Source: Luteolibacter flavescens
GTDB taxonomy: Bacteria > Verrucomicrobiota > Verrucomicrobiia > Verrucomicrobiales > Akkermansiaceae
Length of the DNA: 64,000 bases
Reading direction: 5' to 3'
Assembly (NCBI RefSeq): GCF_025950085.1
Contig: NZ_JAPDDS010000017.1
Span: forward strand, 56,223-120,222
Both the position numbers and the translations under genes were made by a program. Below the pieces are notes generated by a model. That model was not told the DNA's origin, did no database searches, and worked only from the letters and a program-made list of their open reading frames with translations. Of the stretch, positions 1 through 8,597 are shown in pieces (the first letter of the stretch is position 1; each line of letters opens with the position of its first letter).

Positions 1-1
1 C

Positions 2-1306
2 TTGAAATGGCGCGACACCCCCACCCCGCTCAGCGAGGAGGAGTTCAATCTGGCCATCCAGGAGCTTGGCACCGTCGTCCAGGCACTGGACAACCACCCC
101 GATCAACTCGGCCGCTTCGCCCGCGCGCTGGGCCTCGTGGTGCTGGGCAATCTCCATCGCGACCACGGCCTGCTGGATCACGCGCTGCCTTTCTACCACC
201 TCGCGCTGCAAAATCCGGCCGACCTCGACGACGGCACGCCACGCGGTAAGAACGAGCTGGCAAACGCCCACACGAACCGCGGCATCTGCACGCTCTCCGC
301 TGGTGACAAGGACGAACTGCCCGACGCGCTCGCCGACTTCGAGCAGGCGATCGCACTGCGGAAGGAAATCCCCGCCGAAGGCGAGGAGAACATCCGCTGG
401 GGCCTGGCCGCCAGCCTGATGAACCGCGGCGACGTGCTGCACCGCATGGGCGAGCGCAATGAAGACGCCCGCGCCACCTACGACGAAGCCATCGCCCTGC
501 TGGAGGAGATGGACTGGCAAGGCAATGCCGGCGTGCTCCAGCGCCTCGCCCTCGCATGGGCAAATCGCGGCCTCGTGGGCGACTCGCACGAGGACGCCCG
601 CCGCTGCTTTGAAAAGTGCATCGAGCTTCTCCCGGATCCACAAAATCCGGCCCAGCTCCTGACCCTCTGCAATGCGCTGCTGAACCGCGGCCGTCACTCG
701 CTGGGCGTGGGCAGCGATACCGAAGCCGCCGCAGCCGATGCGCGGAAGGTGCTGGAACTCACCACGCCCCACGAGCGCGATCATCCGGCACCCGCCGAGC
801 TCTCGCTGCAGGGCCGTCACCTGCTCGCCCACGCGCTGGTGACGTGGCTCGACTCGTCCAAGCAAGGCCCCGGCCTCGCGGAGGACTGGATTGGCGACAC
901 GACCGACACGGTGGAAGACGCGCTCTCCGTGCAACGCCACTGGGAGCAGCAGGGCTTCACCGGCCTGCGCCCGCTGGCCGGCGAGCTTTTCGCGCTAGGC
1001 CTGCATGTCTATCGCGTGTGCCAGCCGCACTTCTTCGCTGAATTCCTCATCGAGTCGATGGACCCGGAGACCTCTCCCGGCGCTCCCTTCGCCGACCCGA
1101 TGTTCCAGGCCACCGCCGCCCGCGCCCTCCACACCGTGGTGAACGAAGTCGCCCAGCGCGCGGCCTCCTCCACCCTCGAGCCCGCCGACGTGGAGAAGCA
1201 GAAGAAGATCCTCAATAGCCTGCGTGCCGCCGACCAGCGCCTCGCCGCGCTGCAGCAGAAGTACGCACCACCGCAGCAGGAAGAACCGCCCGCGGAGATG
1301 GTGTGA
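2..1306 (+). CDS. TPR-repeat protein, 5' end outside the window
   Basis: The frame is open from the first bases of the window; its first possible start here is a TTG at base 2, so the true N-terminus probably lies upstream. About five degenerate tetratricopeptide-like helical hairpins are visible between residues 40 and 255, with recurring ANRG/MNRG/TNRG turns followed by A-x-x-x-(Y/F)-x-x-A-(I/L) helices, for example DALADFEQAIAL. TPR arrays act as protein-protein scaffolds. No signal peptide or enzymatic domain is seen. The next gene starts 3 bases after the stop, so the two are probably cotranscribed. The partner and cellular role cannot be deduced. Confidence 0.75.
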   Translation: MKWRDTPTPLSEEEFNLAIQELGTVVQALDNHPDQLGRFARALGLVVLGNLHRDHGLLDHALPFYHLALQNPADLDDGTPRGKNELANAHTNRGICTLSAGDKDELPDALADFEQAIALRKEIPAEGEENIRWGLAASLMNRGDVLHRMGERNEDARATYDEAIALLEEMDWQGNAGVLQRLALAWANRGLVGDSHEDARRCFEKCIELLPDPQNPAQLLTLCNALLNRGRHSLGVGSDTEAAAADARKVLELTTPHERDHPAPAELSLQGRHLLAHALVTWLDSSKQGPGLAEDWIGDTTDTVEDALSVQRHWEQQGFTGLRPLAGELFALGLHVYRVCQPHFFAEFLIESMDPETSPGAPFADPMFQATAARALHTVVNEVAQRAASSTLEPADVEKQKKILNSLRAADQRLAALQQKYAPPQQEEPPAEMV

Positions 1307-1309
1307 GCC

Positions 1310-1606
1310 ATGCAGCCGCCCTCCGGCACCCCTCACCCGCCATCTGGGGAAACGACGTCGCCGCCTGAACTCCCATCGCGGAAATCAGGCGGCCGCATTT
1401 CCCTGGCGATCGCGATGGTGCTGCTGGCGGCTTCCCCCACGGTCATGTCCTCACCAGAGGACATGCGCCCTTGGTATTTCGCCTGCCTGCTCTTCTCCAG
1501 CGCCGGGTATCTGATGGCGAAAAGCCGCCGGCAAAAGCTCGCCGGCATCACCGTGATCACGCTTTCAGCCTTGGGTTTCATCAACGGTTGTTGGGCGCTG
1601 TTTTGA
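1310..1606 (+). CDS. small hypothetical membrane protein (98 aa)
   Basis: A short ORF with a proline- and serine-rich cytoplasmic-looking N-terminus (about residues 1-27) followed by three hydrophobic stretches at roughly residues 29-46, 53-67 and 76-97. It starts 3 bases after the TPR gene, which suggests translational coupling. The family is not recognised. Its hydrophobic pattern makes it a plausible real gene rather than a chance frame. Confidence 0.5.
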   Translation: MQPPSGTPHPPSGETTSPPELPSRKSGGRISLAIAMVLLAASPTVMSSPEDMRPWYFACLLFSSAGYLMAKSRRQKLAGITVITLSALGFINGCWALF

Positions 1607-1718
1607 GGCAGGGTGGAGATTCATCTCCCGGAGAGTGAACCGACCCGCCTCACAAGCTCCTCTTCTAGCGCACCCATCGAACGATGGAGAAACGCTCGAC
1701 GACTACGTCACATGATCC

Positions 1719-1942
1719 GACCGCGTAGCGGTCAAGGACGGTAGCTGCGGGCTTCAGCCCGCAGAACTCCCGCAGGCCGGGATGGTGTCGCGTAGTGACA
1801 CAGGAGTCGCTGGTTTGCGGCCGGTTGATCTTCGGGGCGTCCGGGTCGGTCGGGTTCCAGTGTCGCTCTGCGACACCACGCGCGCACGACCCGCATCCGC
1901 GGACTGAAGTCCGCGGCTACCATCCTTGACCGCTACGCGGTC
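1719..1942. repeat. composite mirrored palindromic repeat element
   Basis: The stretch 1607-2005 between genes is occupied mainly by this element. A 27-base outer inverted repeat (1719-1745 against 1916-1942, one mismatch) encloses further palindromes. Six short hairpins are arranged in mirror order: 1719-1733, 1745-1764, 1785-1801, 1860-1876, 1897-1916 and 1928-1942, with stems of 5 to 9 bases and loops of 2 to 7. The central 1802-1859 has no obvious symmetry. There is no transposase or open frame inside. It resembles BIME/REP-type intergenic elements or a non-autonomous foldback element. Confidence 0.8.
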
Positions 1943-2005
1943 GTCTGAAGCCCGATCTCGATTGGGAATGCGGATCGGATCTCTTGCACTTGCAGATCTC
2001 TAATC

Positions 2006-2509
2006 TCAGCCGCCCTTCACCGGCACTTTCCCTTCGAGGAGGGCCAGCAACCTTGCGCGATCCGGGATGACGGAGAGCGGGAAATAGTAATACGACCCAG
2101 CATGGGTCTTCAGGATGAAATGCTTCTTCGTCACCGTGGCGTGGGCGAATTGAGGCCACTCGGTGAAGTTCCGTCTGCGGTCGGAGCGGGTGGCGAGGCC
2201 TTGCTCGTCGAAGTCGTATTCGAGCGTGGCCCGCAGAGCATCGATCTTGTCCCAGCGCTTCCTGATTGAGACGCGGATCGCGATCGCGAAAAGCAGCGCG
2301 AGGAGCGGGATGCCGATGTGGATCAGCCCGAACTCAAGCTGCGCGTCCGGATTCCCCGCGCTGGCCAGATGACGGACGACAAAGGGATAAACCAGCGCGA
2401 CGAGCGTGAGGACGCCCATCACGAGCATGGCGATCTTGAGCTGCGCCCACAGCACGTGGCGGTTCAGCGCGAGATAGTCGCTGAAATTCGGTTGATAGGT
2501 GAAGCGCAT
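2006..2509 (-). CDS. YcxB-like small membrane protein
   Basis: A 167-residue protein starting at the ATG whose complement is at 2507-2509; the frame stays open further upstream but that part is out-of-frame coding shadow. The N-terminus (MRFTYQPNFSDYLAL) followed by two hydrophobic segments (about residues 20-45 and 56-80) and a soluble C-terminus rich in beta-type residues, with the phrases FILKTHAGSYYYFPLSVIP, resembles YcxB-like proteins of unknown function. It follows the small gene 2539-2790 by 29 bases and probably shares its transcript. Confidence 0.6.
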   Translation of the reverse strand: MRFTYQPNFSDYLALNRHVLWAQLKIAMLVMGVLTLVALVYPFVVRHLASAGNPDAQLEFGLIHIGIPLLALLFAIAIRVSIRKRWDKIDALRATLEYDFDEQGLATRSDRRRNFTEWPQFAHATVTKKHFILKTHAGSYYYFPLSVIPDRARLLALLEGKVPVKGG

Positions 2510-2538
2510 CGTCGTCGCCTTCGCCGGGTCGCGGTCGC

Positions 2539-2790
2539 TCACTTCTCCTCGTCCTCCGCGAGGATCTTGTCGATCTGCTCGACCCACTCCCACGGGCAGC
2601 GCTTGCGCTGGTACTTCCGCCACAGCACGTCGCGCAGCTCGGCCCACACTTCCTTTGGCACGGGATCGACCGGATACCAGTCCGGATCCGTCTTCAGCGT
2701 CGTCTGGAAGGACCAGCGGTTGGCATAGCGGGACGCGCGCCAAAAGCGCAGGCCTTCGTCGGTGCGTTCACGCCATTCATGGGACTCCAT
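2539..2790 (-). CDS. conserved small hypothetical protein (83 aa)
   Basis: The likely start is the ATG giving MESHEWRERTDEG; a second in-frame ATG 42 bases upstream would add 14 residues. The protein is rich in Trp, Arg and acidic residues (RYANRWSFQTTLK, PKEVWAELRDVLWRKYQ) with no signal peptide or membrane segment. The family is not recognised; it may be a small adaptor or a lineage-specific protein. It precedes the YcxB-like gene on the same strand. Confidence 0.5.
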   Translation of the reverse strand: MESHEWRERTDEGLRFWRASRYANRWSFQTTLKTDPDWYPVDPVPKEVWAELRDVLWRKYQRKRCPWEWVEQIDKILAEDEEK

Positions 2791-2920
2791 GCGCGGAGCG
2801 TGCGAGCGGGGACGGGTGCTGCCAAGCGCCAAACGACAGCAATCGCAGCCAATCGAAGGCGGCCGCCGATGCCGCGTTTCCCGCTGGCCAGCGCGATGGG
2901 TAAAACGGTTAATTCATCCC

Positions 2921-4450
2921 ATGTTCCTCGGTCTCGATTCCTCGACCCAATCGCTTTCCGCCCTCGTCATCGATCCCGCCCGTGGCGAAATCGTCCGCGA
3001 GGTCTCGGTCAATTTCGGGGCCGAACTGCCCGCCTACCATTCCCCCAGCGGCTTCATTCCCGGGGGCAAGGGCGGCGAGGTCCATGCGGACCCGCGGATG
3101 TGGATGGAAGCGCTCGACCTGGTCTTCGCGAAGCTGACCGATGGCTTCGATCTCTCGCGGATCACCGCCGTTGCCTGCTCCGGACAGCAGCACGGATCGG
3201 TCTATTTCGACGCCACCTTGGAGCAACGTCTGGCCACGCTGGATGCGGGCGTGCCCGTGGTGGACCAGCTTTCCCCGGCGCTGACCCGCGCCACCGCACC
3301 GATCTGGATGGACACGTCCACGGGTGCCGAGTGCGCGGAGATCGCCGCAGCGGCGGGCGGGAATGCCGAGGTCTGCCGTCTTTCCGGCTCCATCGCCATC
3401 GAGCGTTTCACCGGTCCGCAGATCCGCCGCTTCCACAAGCTCGATCCGGCGTCTTATGAAAAGACCGCCGTCATCCATCTCGTCAGCTCCTTCGTCGGCT
3501 CGGTGCTGGCGGGGAAGTCCATCGCCATCGACCACGGCGACGGCGCGGGCATGAACCTGCTGAACCTCCAGACACTGGACTGGGACGATGCCTTGCTCGA
3601 CGCCACCGCGCCCGACCTGCGGGCGAAGCTCCCGCCCGCCGCAGCGTCCGCCACCATCGCAGGGCCGGTCTCCGCATACTTCGTGGAGAAGTACGGCTTG
3701 TCTGGTAATTGCCAGGTCGTCCTCTCCACCGGGGACAATCCGTCGTCGCTCGTCGGTATGGGGGCCACTGCGCCGGGCACCATCGTCATCTCGCTCGGCA
3801 CCTCGGACACCTTCTTCGCCGCGATGGAAAACGCGGTGACGGATCCTCAGGGCTTCGGCCATGTCTTCGGCAATCCCGCCGGTGGCTTCATGTCGCTGAT
3901 CTGTTTCCGGAATGGCTCGCTAGCCCGCGAAGCGCTCCGTGACGAACTCGGGCTGGATTGGTCGGCCTTCGACAGCGCAGGCCTCGCCGGAACGCCCGCA
4001 GGCAACGACGGCAAGCGCATGCTGCCCTTCTACGGTCCGGAGATCACGCCGCGCCGTGACTTCGATGGCCCGGTCCGCAATTTCCCCGCCGATGCATCGG
4101 CTCCCGTGCAGGTCCGCGCGCTGCTCGAAGGCCAGTTCCTCAACATGCGCCTCCATAGCCTGTGGATCGGCGAGAAGGCCGAGCTGATCCGCCTGACCGG
4201 CGGGGCGTCGCAGAGCAATGGCATCGCCCAGCTCATCGCCGATGTCTTCCAGGCACCCGTCGAGCGCTTCGCCATCGCGAATGGCGCGGGCCTCGGTGCC
4301 GCCCTGCGCGCCGCGCATGCCTGCGGCCACGATCTCGCGAAGCTGCAGGCCGACTTTTGCAAGCCCGCCGCCGGATCGCGACTGGAGCCGGATGCCTCGC
4401 TGGCCGCGGTGTATGACGAGGCGCTGGCGGATTACCGCGCGATGCTGTGA
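2921..4450 (+). CDS. xylB: xylulokinase, FGGY carbohydrate kinase
   Basis: A 509-residue FGGY-family sugar kinase, the usual length for xylulokinase, which phosphorylates D-xylulose with ATP to feed the pentose phosphate pathway. The N-terminal phosphate-binding loop LGLDSSTQS is at residues 3-11, an SGQQHG substrate-loop motif near residue 87, and the STGDNPSS segment near residue 268 contains the Asp expected to act as general base. The C-terminal ATP-site motif LTGGASQSN is near residue 427. The start at 2921 places the kinase motif at the N-terminus; the longer open frame upstream lacks homology. No xylose isomerase lies beside it, so substrate assignment rests on family resemblance. Another FGGY pentulose kinase is the main alternative. 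Confidence 0.85.
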   Translation: MFLGLDSSTQSLSALVIDPARGEIVREVSVNFGAELPAYHSPSGFIPGGKGGEVHADPRMWMEALDLVFAKLTDGFDLSRITAVACSGQQHGSVYFDATLEQRLATLDAGVPVVDQLSPALTRATAPIWMDTSTGAECAEIAAAAGGNAEVCRLSGSIAIERFTGPQIRRFHKLDPASYEKTAVIHLVSSFVGSVLAGKSIAIDHGDGAGMNLLNLQTLDWDDALLDATAPDLRAKLPPAAASATIAGPVSAYFVEKYGLSGNCQVVLSTGDNPSSLVGMGATAPGTIVISLGTSDTFFAAMENAVTDPQGFGHVFGNPAGGFMSLICFRNGSLAREALRDELGLDWSAFDSAGLAGTPAGNDGKRMLPFYGPEITPRRDFDGPVRNFPADASAPVQVRALLEGQFLNMRLHSLWIGEKAELIRLTGGASQSNGIAQLIADVFQAPVERFAIANGAGLGAALRAAHACGHDLAKLQADFCKPAAGSRLEPDASLAAVYDEALADYRAML

Positions 4451-4459
4451 CGCGGGCGG

Positions 4460-4489
4460 AGCGGCGGCTTTACTTGCAAGGCCGCCGCT
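4460..4489 (+). terminator. 9-bp hairpin between xylB and the TonB receptor gene
   Basis: A perfect 9-base inverted repeat (4460-4468 and 4481-4489) with a 12-base loop lies just after the xylB stop and 31 bases before the next start. It has no T-tract, so it is a weak intrinsic terminator or a transcript-processing/attenuation hairpin. Confidence 0.35.
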
Positions 4490-4520
4490 TGATAGGAAGG
4501 GAGGTCTCGCGCTTCCCCCT

Positions 4521-6584
4521 ATGACTCTCCCCGATTTGCGGATCCTCCCGGCTTCCGGCCTCCTGGCGCTCTCCTCCCTCGCACCGGCGGAGACGCCGCA
4601 CGAGATGGACGACCTGGTCGTCTCCTCGCGCGCCGATCATCCGACGCTCGGGCGAAAGGAAGGCGACTTCGCGCTGCCGCTACCGGGCGGACGCGGCTTC
4701 CAGGACGTGCTGCCGCTCTTGCCAAATGTCCAGCAAGGCTCGCCGAGTTCCACCGCCTTCACCATGCGCGGGCTGGGGCAGGACAACGTGATCTTCCTGC
4801 TCGGCACGCAGTCGAACACGCTGCTGAATTTCTCGGATGGCGGAGCGCCGCAGACCGCATCCTCGCTGACCTCGGTGACGCCGCTGATGTGGGACATCGG
4901 GGAAGTGCGGGTGACGCGCGGTCCGGTGCTCTTCGGCCGTGGCGTGAATGCCGCGGGCGGCGAGATCCGGCTGGAGCCGAATGCCCCGCAGTTCTTCCAC
5001 GAGGGCAAGGCGACGGTCGAGCTGGCAGACTACGGCTCGTGGCGCGTCGGGCTGACGGAGAACATGGAGCTGATTCCGGAGAAGCTGGCACTGCGGGTGA
5101 GCGCAGCCTCCGAGGGCACGCACAACGCGGTGACGAATCTCTACGACGGCAACGAGCGTTTCGCGGAAACCCGCCGCGAGAATTTCCGCGGACAATTGCG
5201 CTGGCGGCCCGCCGGGAACGAGCAGTCGGTCTTTGACCTGCGGGTGGATCTGGACCGCGGGCGCGGGAATTTCTTCGGCCAGGCCTACCAGCTTCCCGGA
5301 CGCGACATCTTCGACCGGGTGGTGAATGTGAATGACACCGCGACACTCCCGGCGGATCGCCATGCCTTCGTGCTGCGCGGCCGCGTGGAGCTGGACGACG
5401 GATGGTGGGTGGAGTCCGAGTCGTCCTACTCAAAGCTCGACGGCACCCACTTCAATGACTTCGACGGTTCGCCGCTGCTCGATTGGTTCTACGTCTATAC
5501 CGCGGACGAGACGCGCCTGACCGAAAGCCTGCGCGTCGGTCGCGAGGGCGAGGGCTTCCGCTGGCTGGCTGGCATCTATGCGGAGGCGGCGGAGTATGAA
5601 TTTTCGTTCAAGGGCCGTGGGCTCGGGCCGGTGCCGGCGGGGCGTCGCTTTGAAAGCGTGACGACCGAGGAAATCGGCATCGCGGCTGCCTACGGACACG
5701 GGGAGCTCGAGCTGGGCCGGGATATCTGGCTGACGGGCGGGCTGAGGCTTGACCACCAGTCGCGGGATCAGGTGTCTGCCGCGCAGATCAGCGGAGCCCT
5801 GCGGGGTCGCGATGAGGTCGATGTCAGCTCCACCGAGTGGCTGCCGGAGCTGGGGCTGGAGTGGCGCGGCGATGCGCTGACCACCGGGGCGAAGATTTCA
5901 CGCGCCTATCGTCCAGGCGGGGCAGCGGTCGCCCCATCGCTCGGCACGTCCCAGGCCTACGGCCCGGAGCGCGGCTGGGAGCTGAATCTCTTCGCCGAGC
6001 ACCAGGGCGAGCACCTGCGCAGCACCGTGCGGGCATTCCACGCGTGGATGGACGGACAGCAGGTGCCCTACGTCGCGCCGGGTGGATTCCCGGTGGTGGA
6101 CAGCTTCATCACGAACAGCGGGAAATCCCAACGCGCTGGCGTGGAAGTGGAGATGGAGTGGCGGAAGGGCAACTTCGCCGCCGGAGCGTCGGCAGGCTAT
6201 CTCCATACCGAATTCGACGAGCTCGTGGTCAATGGCGTGAACCGCAGCGGCCAGGCCTTCCCGCTGGCTCCCGAGTGGAATGCCGCCCTTGGCATCGGAT
6301 GGCGTCCGGCCACCGGCTGGTTCGGCGAGATGACGGTCCAGTGGGCGGACACGTCCTACGCGCAGATCGACTCCACGGCGGCAACCAAGCTGGAAGCGCG
6401 CACCCTGCTCTCCGCCCGCACCGGCTACCGCTGGCAACAGGTGGACGCCTACGTCTTCGGCAGCAACCTGCTCGACGAGGAGTATGCGCTTTCGAAGAAC
6501 GACTACACCGCCGTGGGCTTGCCGGTGTCCGGCAAGCTCGGGATGCCCTGCGTGATCGGCACGGGCGTGACGATCAAGTGGTGA
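4521..6584 (+). CDS. TonB-dependent outer-membrane receptor
   Basis: A 687-residue protein beginning with a signal-like N-terminus (ASGLLALSSLAPAE) and a TonB-box-like DDLVVSS near residue 31. A plug domain follows (about 55-155), with TAFTMRGLGQDN and the GPVLFGRGVNAAGG segment typical of the plug end. The rest is an alternating-residue beta-barrel pattern ending in an aromatic residue (VTIKW), as expected for a BAM-recognised outer-membrane barrel. It would import a scarce ligand such as a siderophore, cobalamin or oligosaccharide with TonB-ExbBD energy. The ligand is unknown; it follows xylB by 70 bases, so a carbohydrate is conceivable but unproven. Confidence 0.9.
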   Translation: MTLPDLRILPASGLLALSSLAPAETPHEMDDLVVSSRADHPTLGRKEGDFALPLPGGRGFQDVLPLLPNVQQGSPSSTAFTMRGLGQDNVIFLLGTQSNTLLNFSDGGAPQTASSLTSVTPLMWDIGEVRVTRGPVLFGRGVNAAGGEIRLEPNAPQFFHEGKATVELADYGSWRVGLTENMELIPEKLALRVSAASEGTHNAVTNLYDGNERFAETRRENFRGQLRWRPAGNEQSVFDLRVDLDRGRGNFFGQAYQLPGRDIFDRVVNVNDTATLPADRHAFVLRGRVELDDGWWVESESSYSKLDGTHFNDFDGSPLLDWFYVYTADETRLTESLRVGREGEGFRWLAGIYAEAAEYEFSFKGRGLGPVPAGRRFESVTTEEIGIAAAYGHGELELGRDIWLTGGLRLDHQSRDQVSAAQISGALRGRDEVDVSSTEWLPELGLEWRGDALTTGAKISRAYRPGGAAVAPSLGTSQAYGPERGWELNLFAEHQGEHLRSTVRAFHAWMDGQQVPYVAPGGFPVVDSFITNSGKSQRAGVEVEMEWRKGNFAAGASAGYLHTEFDELVVNGVNRSGQAFPLAPEWNAALGIGWRPATGWFGEMTVQWADTSYAQIDSTAATKLEARTLLSARTGYRWQQVDAYVFGSNLLDEEYALSKNDYTAVGLPVSGKLGMPCVIGTGVTIKW

Positions 6585-6599
6585 CGGAGGAAGGAAGGC

Positions 6600-7202
6600 T
6601 TACTTCTTCTCCTCGGTCGCCGGGGCGGTGGTGCCGTCGTTGAGGGTCTTGAGGAGCGCGTCGGTCACGTCGGTGGCGTCCTTCGTGTAGAGGAGCACCG
6701 GGACCTGCGAGGTGCTGGTGCCGGTCTTGTCGAGCACGTAGTCGAAGCCCTCGGCCTCGGCGTACTTCTGCACCTTGGCGCGGATCTGATCGAGGATGTT
6801 CTTCGTGCGGATCTGCATCTGCTCCTGCATCGCGCGCACCTTGCGGTTGCGGAAATCCTCGGCCTCGCGCTGGAGGGCTTCCGCCTCCTGCATCTTGACC
6901 TGCCGCTGGTTGAAGATCTCCTGCTTCTTGGTGTCGGCCACGGAGGGGTCGTTCAGTTGCTTCTGGAAGGCATCCAGATCGGCCTTGGCCGCGGTGATGT
7001 TGGCGGTGCGTTGCTCGAATTGCTTGGCGACGCCCTGGCCCTCTTCCTCGAACTTGACCTTGGTTTCCTTCGTCGGGTTGTACTCCATGAAAAGCGCCTG
7101 CATGTCCACCGTGGCGATCTTCAGGCGACCGCTGTCCTGCGCGGCGGAGATTCCACCGAAGGCGAGCGAAAGGGCGATGACGGAGCGGAGCGAGAGTTTC
7201 AT
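6600..7202 (-). CDS. OmpH/Skp family periplasmic chaperone
   Basis: A 200-residue secreted protein with a clear signal peptide (SVIALSLAFGGISAA) then KIATVDMQALFMEYNPTKE, the characteristic start of mature OmpH/Skp proteins. The middle (about residues 50-140) is a long charged helix with coiled-coil character, corresponding to the tentacles of Skp. Skp-type chaperones hold unfolded outer-membrane proteins in the periplasm. The start is supported by an AAGGAAA ribosome-binding site on the minus strand. It converges on the TonB receptor gene. No bamA or lpxD neighbour is present, unlike in many bacteria. Confidence 0.85.
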   Translation of the reverse strand: MKLSLRSVIALSLAFGGISAAQDSGRLKIATVDMQALFMEYNPTKETKVKFEEEGQGVAKQFEQRTANITAAKADLDAFQKQLNDPSVADTKKQEIFNQRQVKMQEAEALQREAEDFRNRKVRAMQEQMQIRTKNILDQIRAKVQKYAEAEGFDYVLDKTGTSTSQVPVLLYTKDATDVTDALLKTLNDGTTAPATEEKK

Positions 7203-7361
7203 GGTTTCCTTGCGAACGATGCAGATGGGTAGCAGCCCTTGGCGGTCAGGGGAAATTCTTTTCTCCGCCCCCGGGAATGGCCTCCGGCGGCGGTAAATTC
7301 GACGTAAAGCGTTCGCCACGAGCTTGTTTGCCTGAACTTCGCGGGATCATGGTGGATCGCT

Positions 7362-8594
7362 ATGAAAACAATCACCATCCTGTTGCTGACCGCCACCGCG
7401 GCCTCCGCCTACACGCTACACGAGTGGGGCACCTTCACCACGGTCGCCGGGTCGGACGGCGTGCTGCTCACCGGACTGGAGCGCGAGGAAGCCCCGCTGC
7501 CGACCTTCACCTACTCCCACTATGGCCTGGAAAACGGCAACCTGCGTGTCGCTCCCGACGAGATCGTAAAGGAACACGGGAGAATGCCGATCTTGTCCAT
7601 GATGAAGGGCATGGACCGCCCGCTTCGCGGCGTGACCGTGAAGATGGAGACGCCCGTGATCTACTTCCACTCGGACAAGGCCTTCGACGTCTCTGTGAAG
7701 GTCGGCTTCAATGGAGGGACCATCAGCCAGTGGTATCCGGATCGCTCCGGCGGCGAGACCCTGCCGGTGCCGAAGGCGAGGAAGACCGTGGATATCAAGG
7801 ACGTGGAGGACTGGGCAATCGACTTCACAAAGCCGTGGAAAGGCTCCATCGAGTGGCAGGCACGGGTGCTTTCGCCGGAAGAGTCGCGCAACACCATCCT
7901 CTTCAAGCCCTGGGAGTCGCTGCACTGGATGCGCCCGCGCGTGCCGGAGGCAAATGCGGTCCGCACCGCGAATGGCGAGACGGAGGGCTTCCTCTTCTAC
8001 CGCGGCATCGGGGCCTTCAATCCCGGGCTCACCACCACGGTGGGCGCCGACGAGACGCTCCGCCTGAAGAACCGCACCGGCGGCGACATTCCCTTCGCCT
8101 TCGTCTTCGAGAAAACCGCCGGAACCACCCGTTGGATGGTCATGAAAGAGGGCCTGAAGGCAGGGGCCGCCGCGGAAGTGCCGGTGTCCGGCTTCACGGA
8201 GTCCTCCGCCGCATTTGACGAGACGGTCTATCGGGAAATGGTGGCCGGGCTCACGGCGACCGGCCTCCTCGAGAGCGAGGCGCGCGCGATGGTCGAGACT
8301 TGGTGGAACAGCTATTTCGCCCAGAACGGGCTGCGCGTTTTCTGGGTGGTGCCGGAGGCCAAGACCGAGGCCATCCTGCCGCTGGAAGTCAGCCCGAAGC
8401 CGGAGAAATCCGTCCGCGTCATCGTCGGGCGCAGCGAGGTCCTGCGCCCCACCACGGAGCGCGAGTGGCTCGCCCTGTCCCAAGACCCCGACAAGAACCG
8501 GCGCGAGGCATGGGCGAACTTGTGCAGCCACGACCGCTTCGGCCTCGCCTACCTGAAGCGCCTGGAAGCCCTCGGTGCCACCGCGGCAAAATGA
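7362..8594 (+). CDS. secreted hypothetical protein of the HEWGTFT type
   Basis: A 410-residue protein with a short signal peptide (KTITILLLTATAASA) directly followed by YTLHEWGTFTTV. This HEWGTFT opening is, from memory, characteristic of an uncharacterised family in Verrucomicrobiota and Planctomycetota. The rest contains KMETPVIYFHSDK, DWAIDFTKPWKGSIEWQ and a C-terminal helical tail. No catalytic motif is certain. Predicted periplasmic or secreted. It stands alone between OmpH (opposite strand) and the CHAD gene (opposite strand). Confidence 0.75.
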   Translation: MKTITILLLTATAASAYTLHEWGTFTTVAGSDGVLLTGLEREEAPLPTFTYSHYGLENGNLRVAPDEIVKEHGRMPILSMMKGMDRPLRGVTVKMETPVIYFHSDKAFDVSVKVGFNGGTISQWYPDRSGGETLPVPKARKTVDIKDVEDWAIDFTKPWKGSIEWQARVLSPEESRNTILFKPWESLHWMRPRVPEANAVRTANGETEGFLFYRGIGAFNPGLTTTVGADETLRLKNRTGGDIPFAFVFEKTAGTTRWMVMKEGLKAGAAAEVPVSGFTESSAAFDETVYREMVAGLTATGLLESEARAMVETWWNSYFAQNGLRVFWVVPEAKTEAILPLEVSPKPEKSVRVIVGRSEVLRPTTEREWLALSQDPDKNRREAWANLCSHDRFGLAYLKRLEALGATAAK

Positions 8595-8597
8595 GGC

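Noticed and set aside
4451..4520. A cobalamin or TPP riboswitch upstream of the TonB receptor.
   Set aside because: The gap is only 70 bases and holds just one hairpin; no conserved riboswitch core is recognisable.
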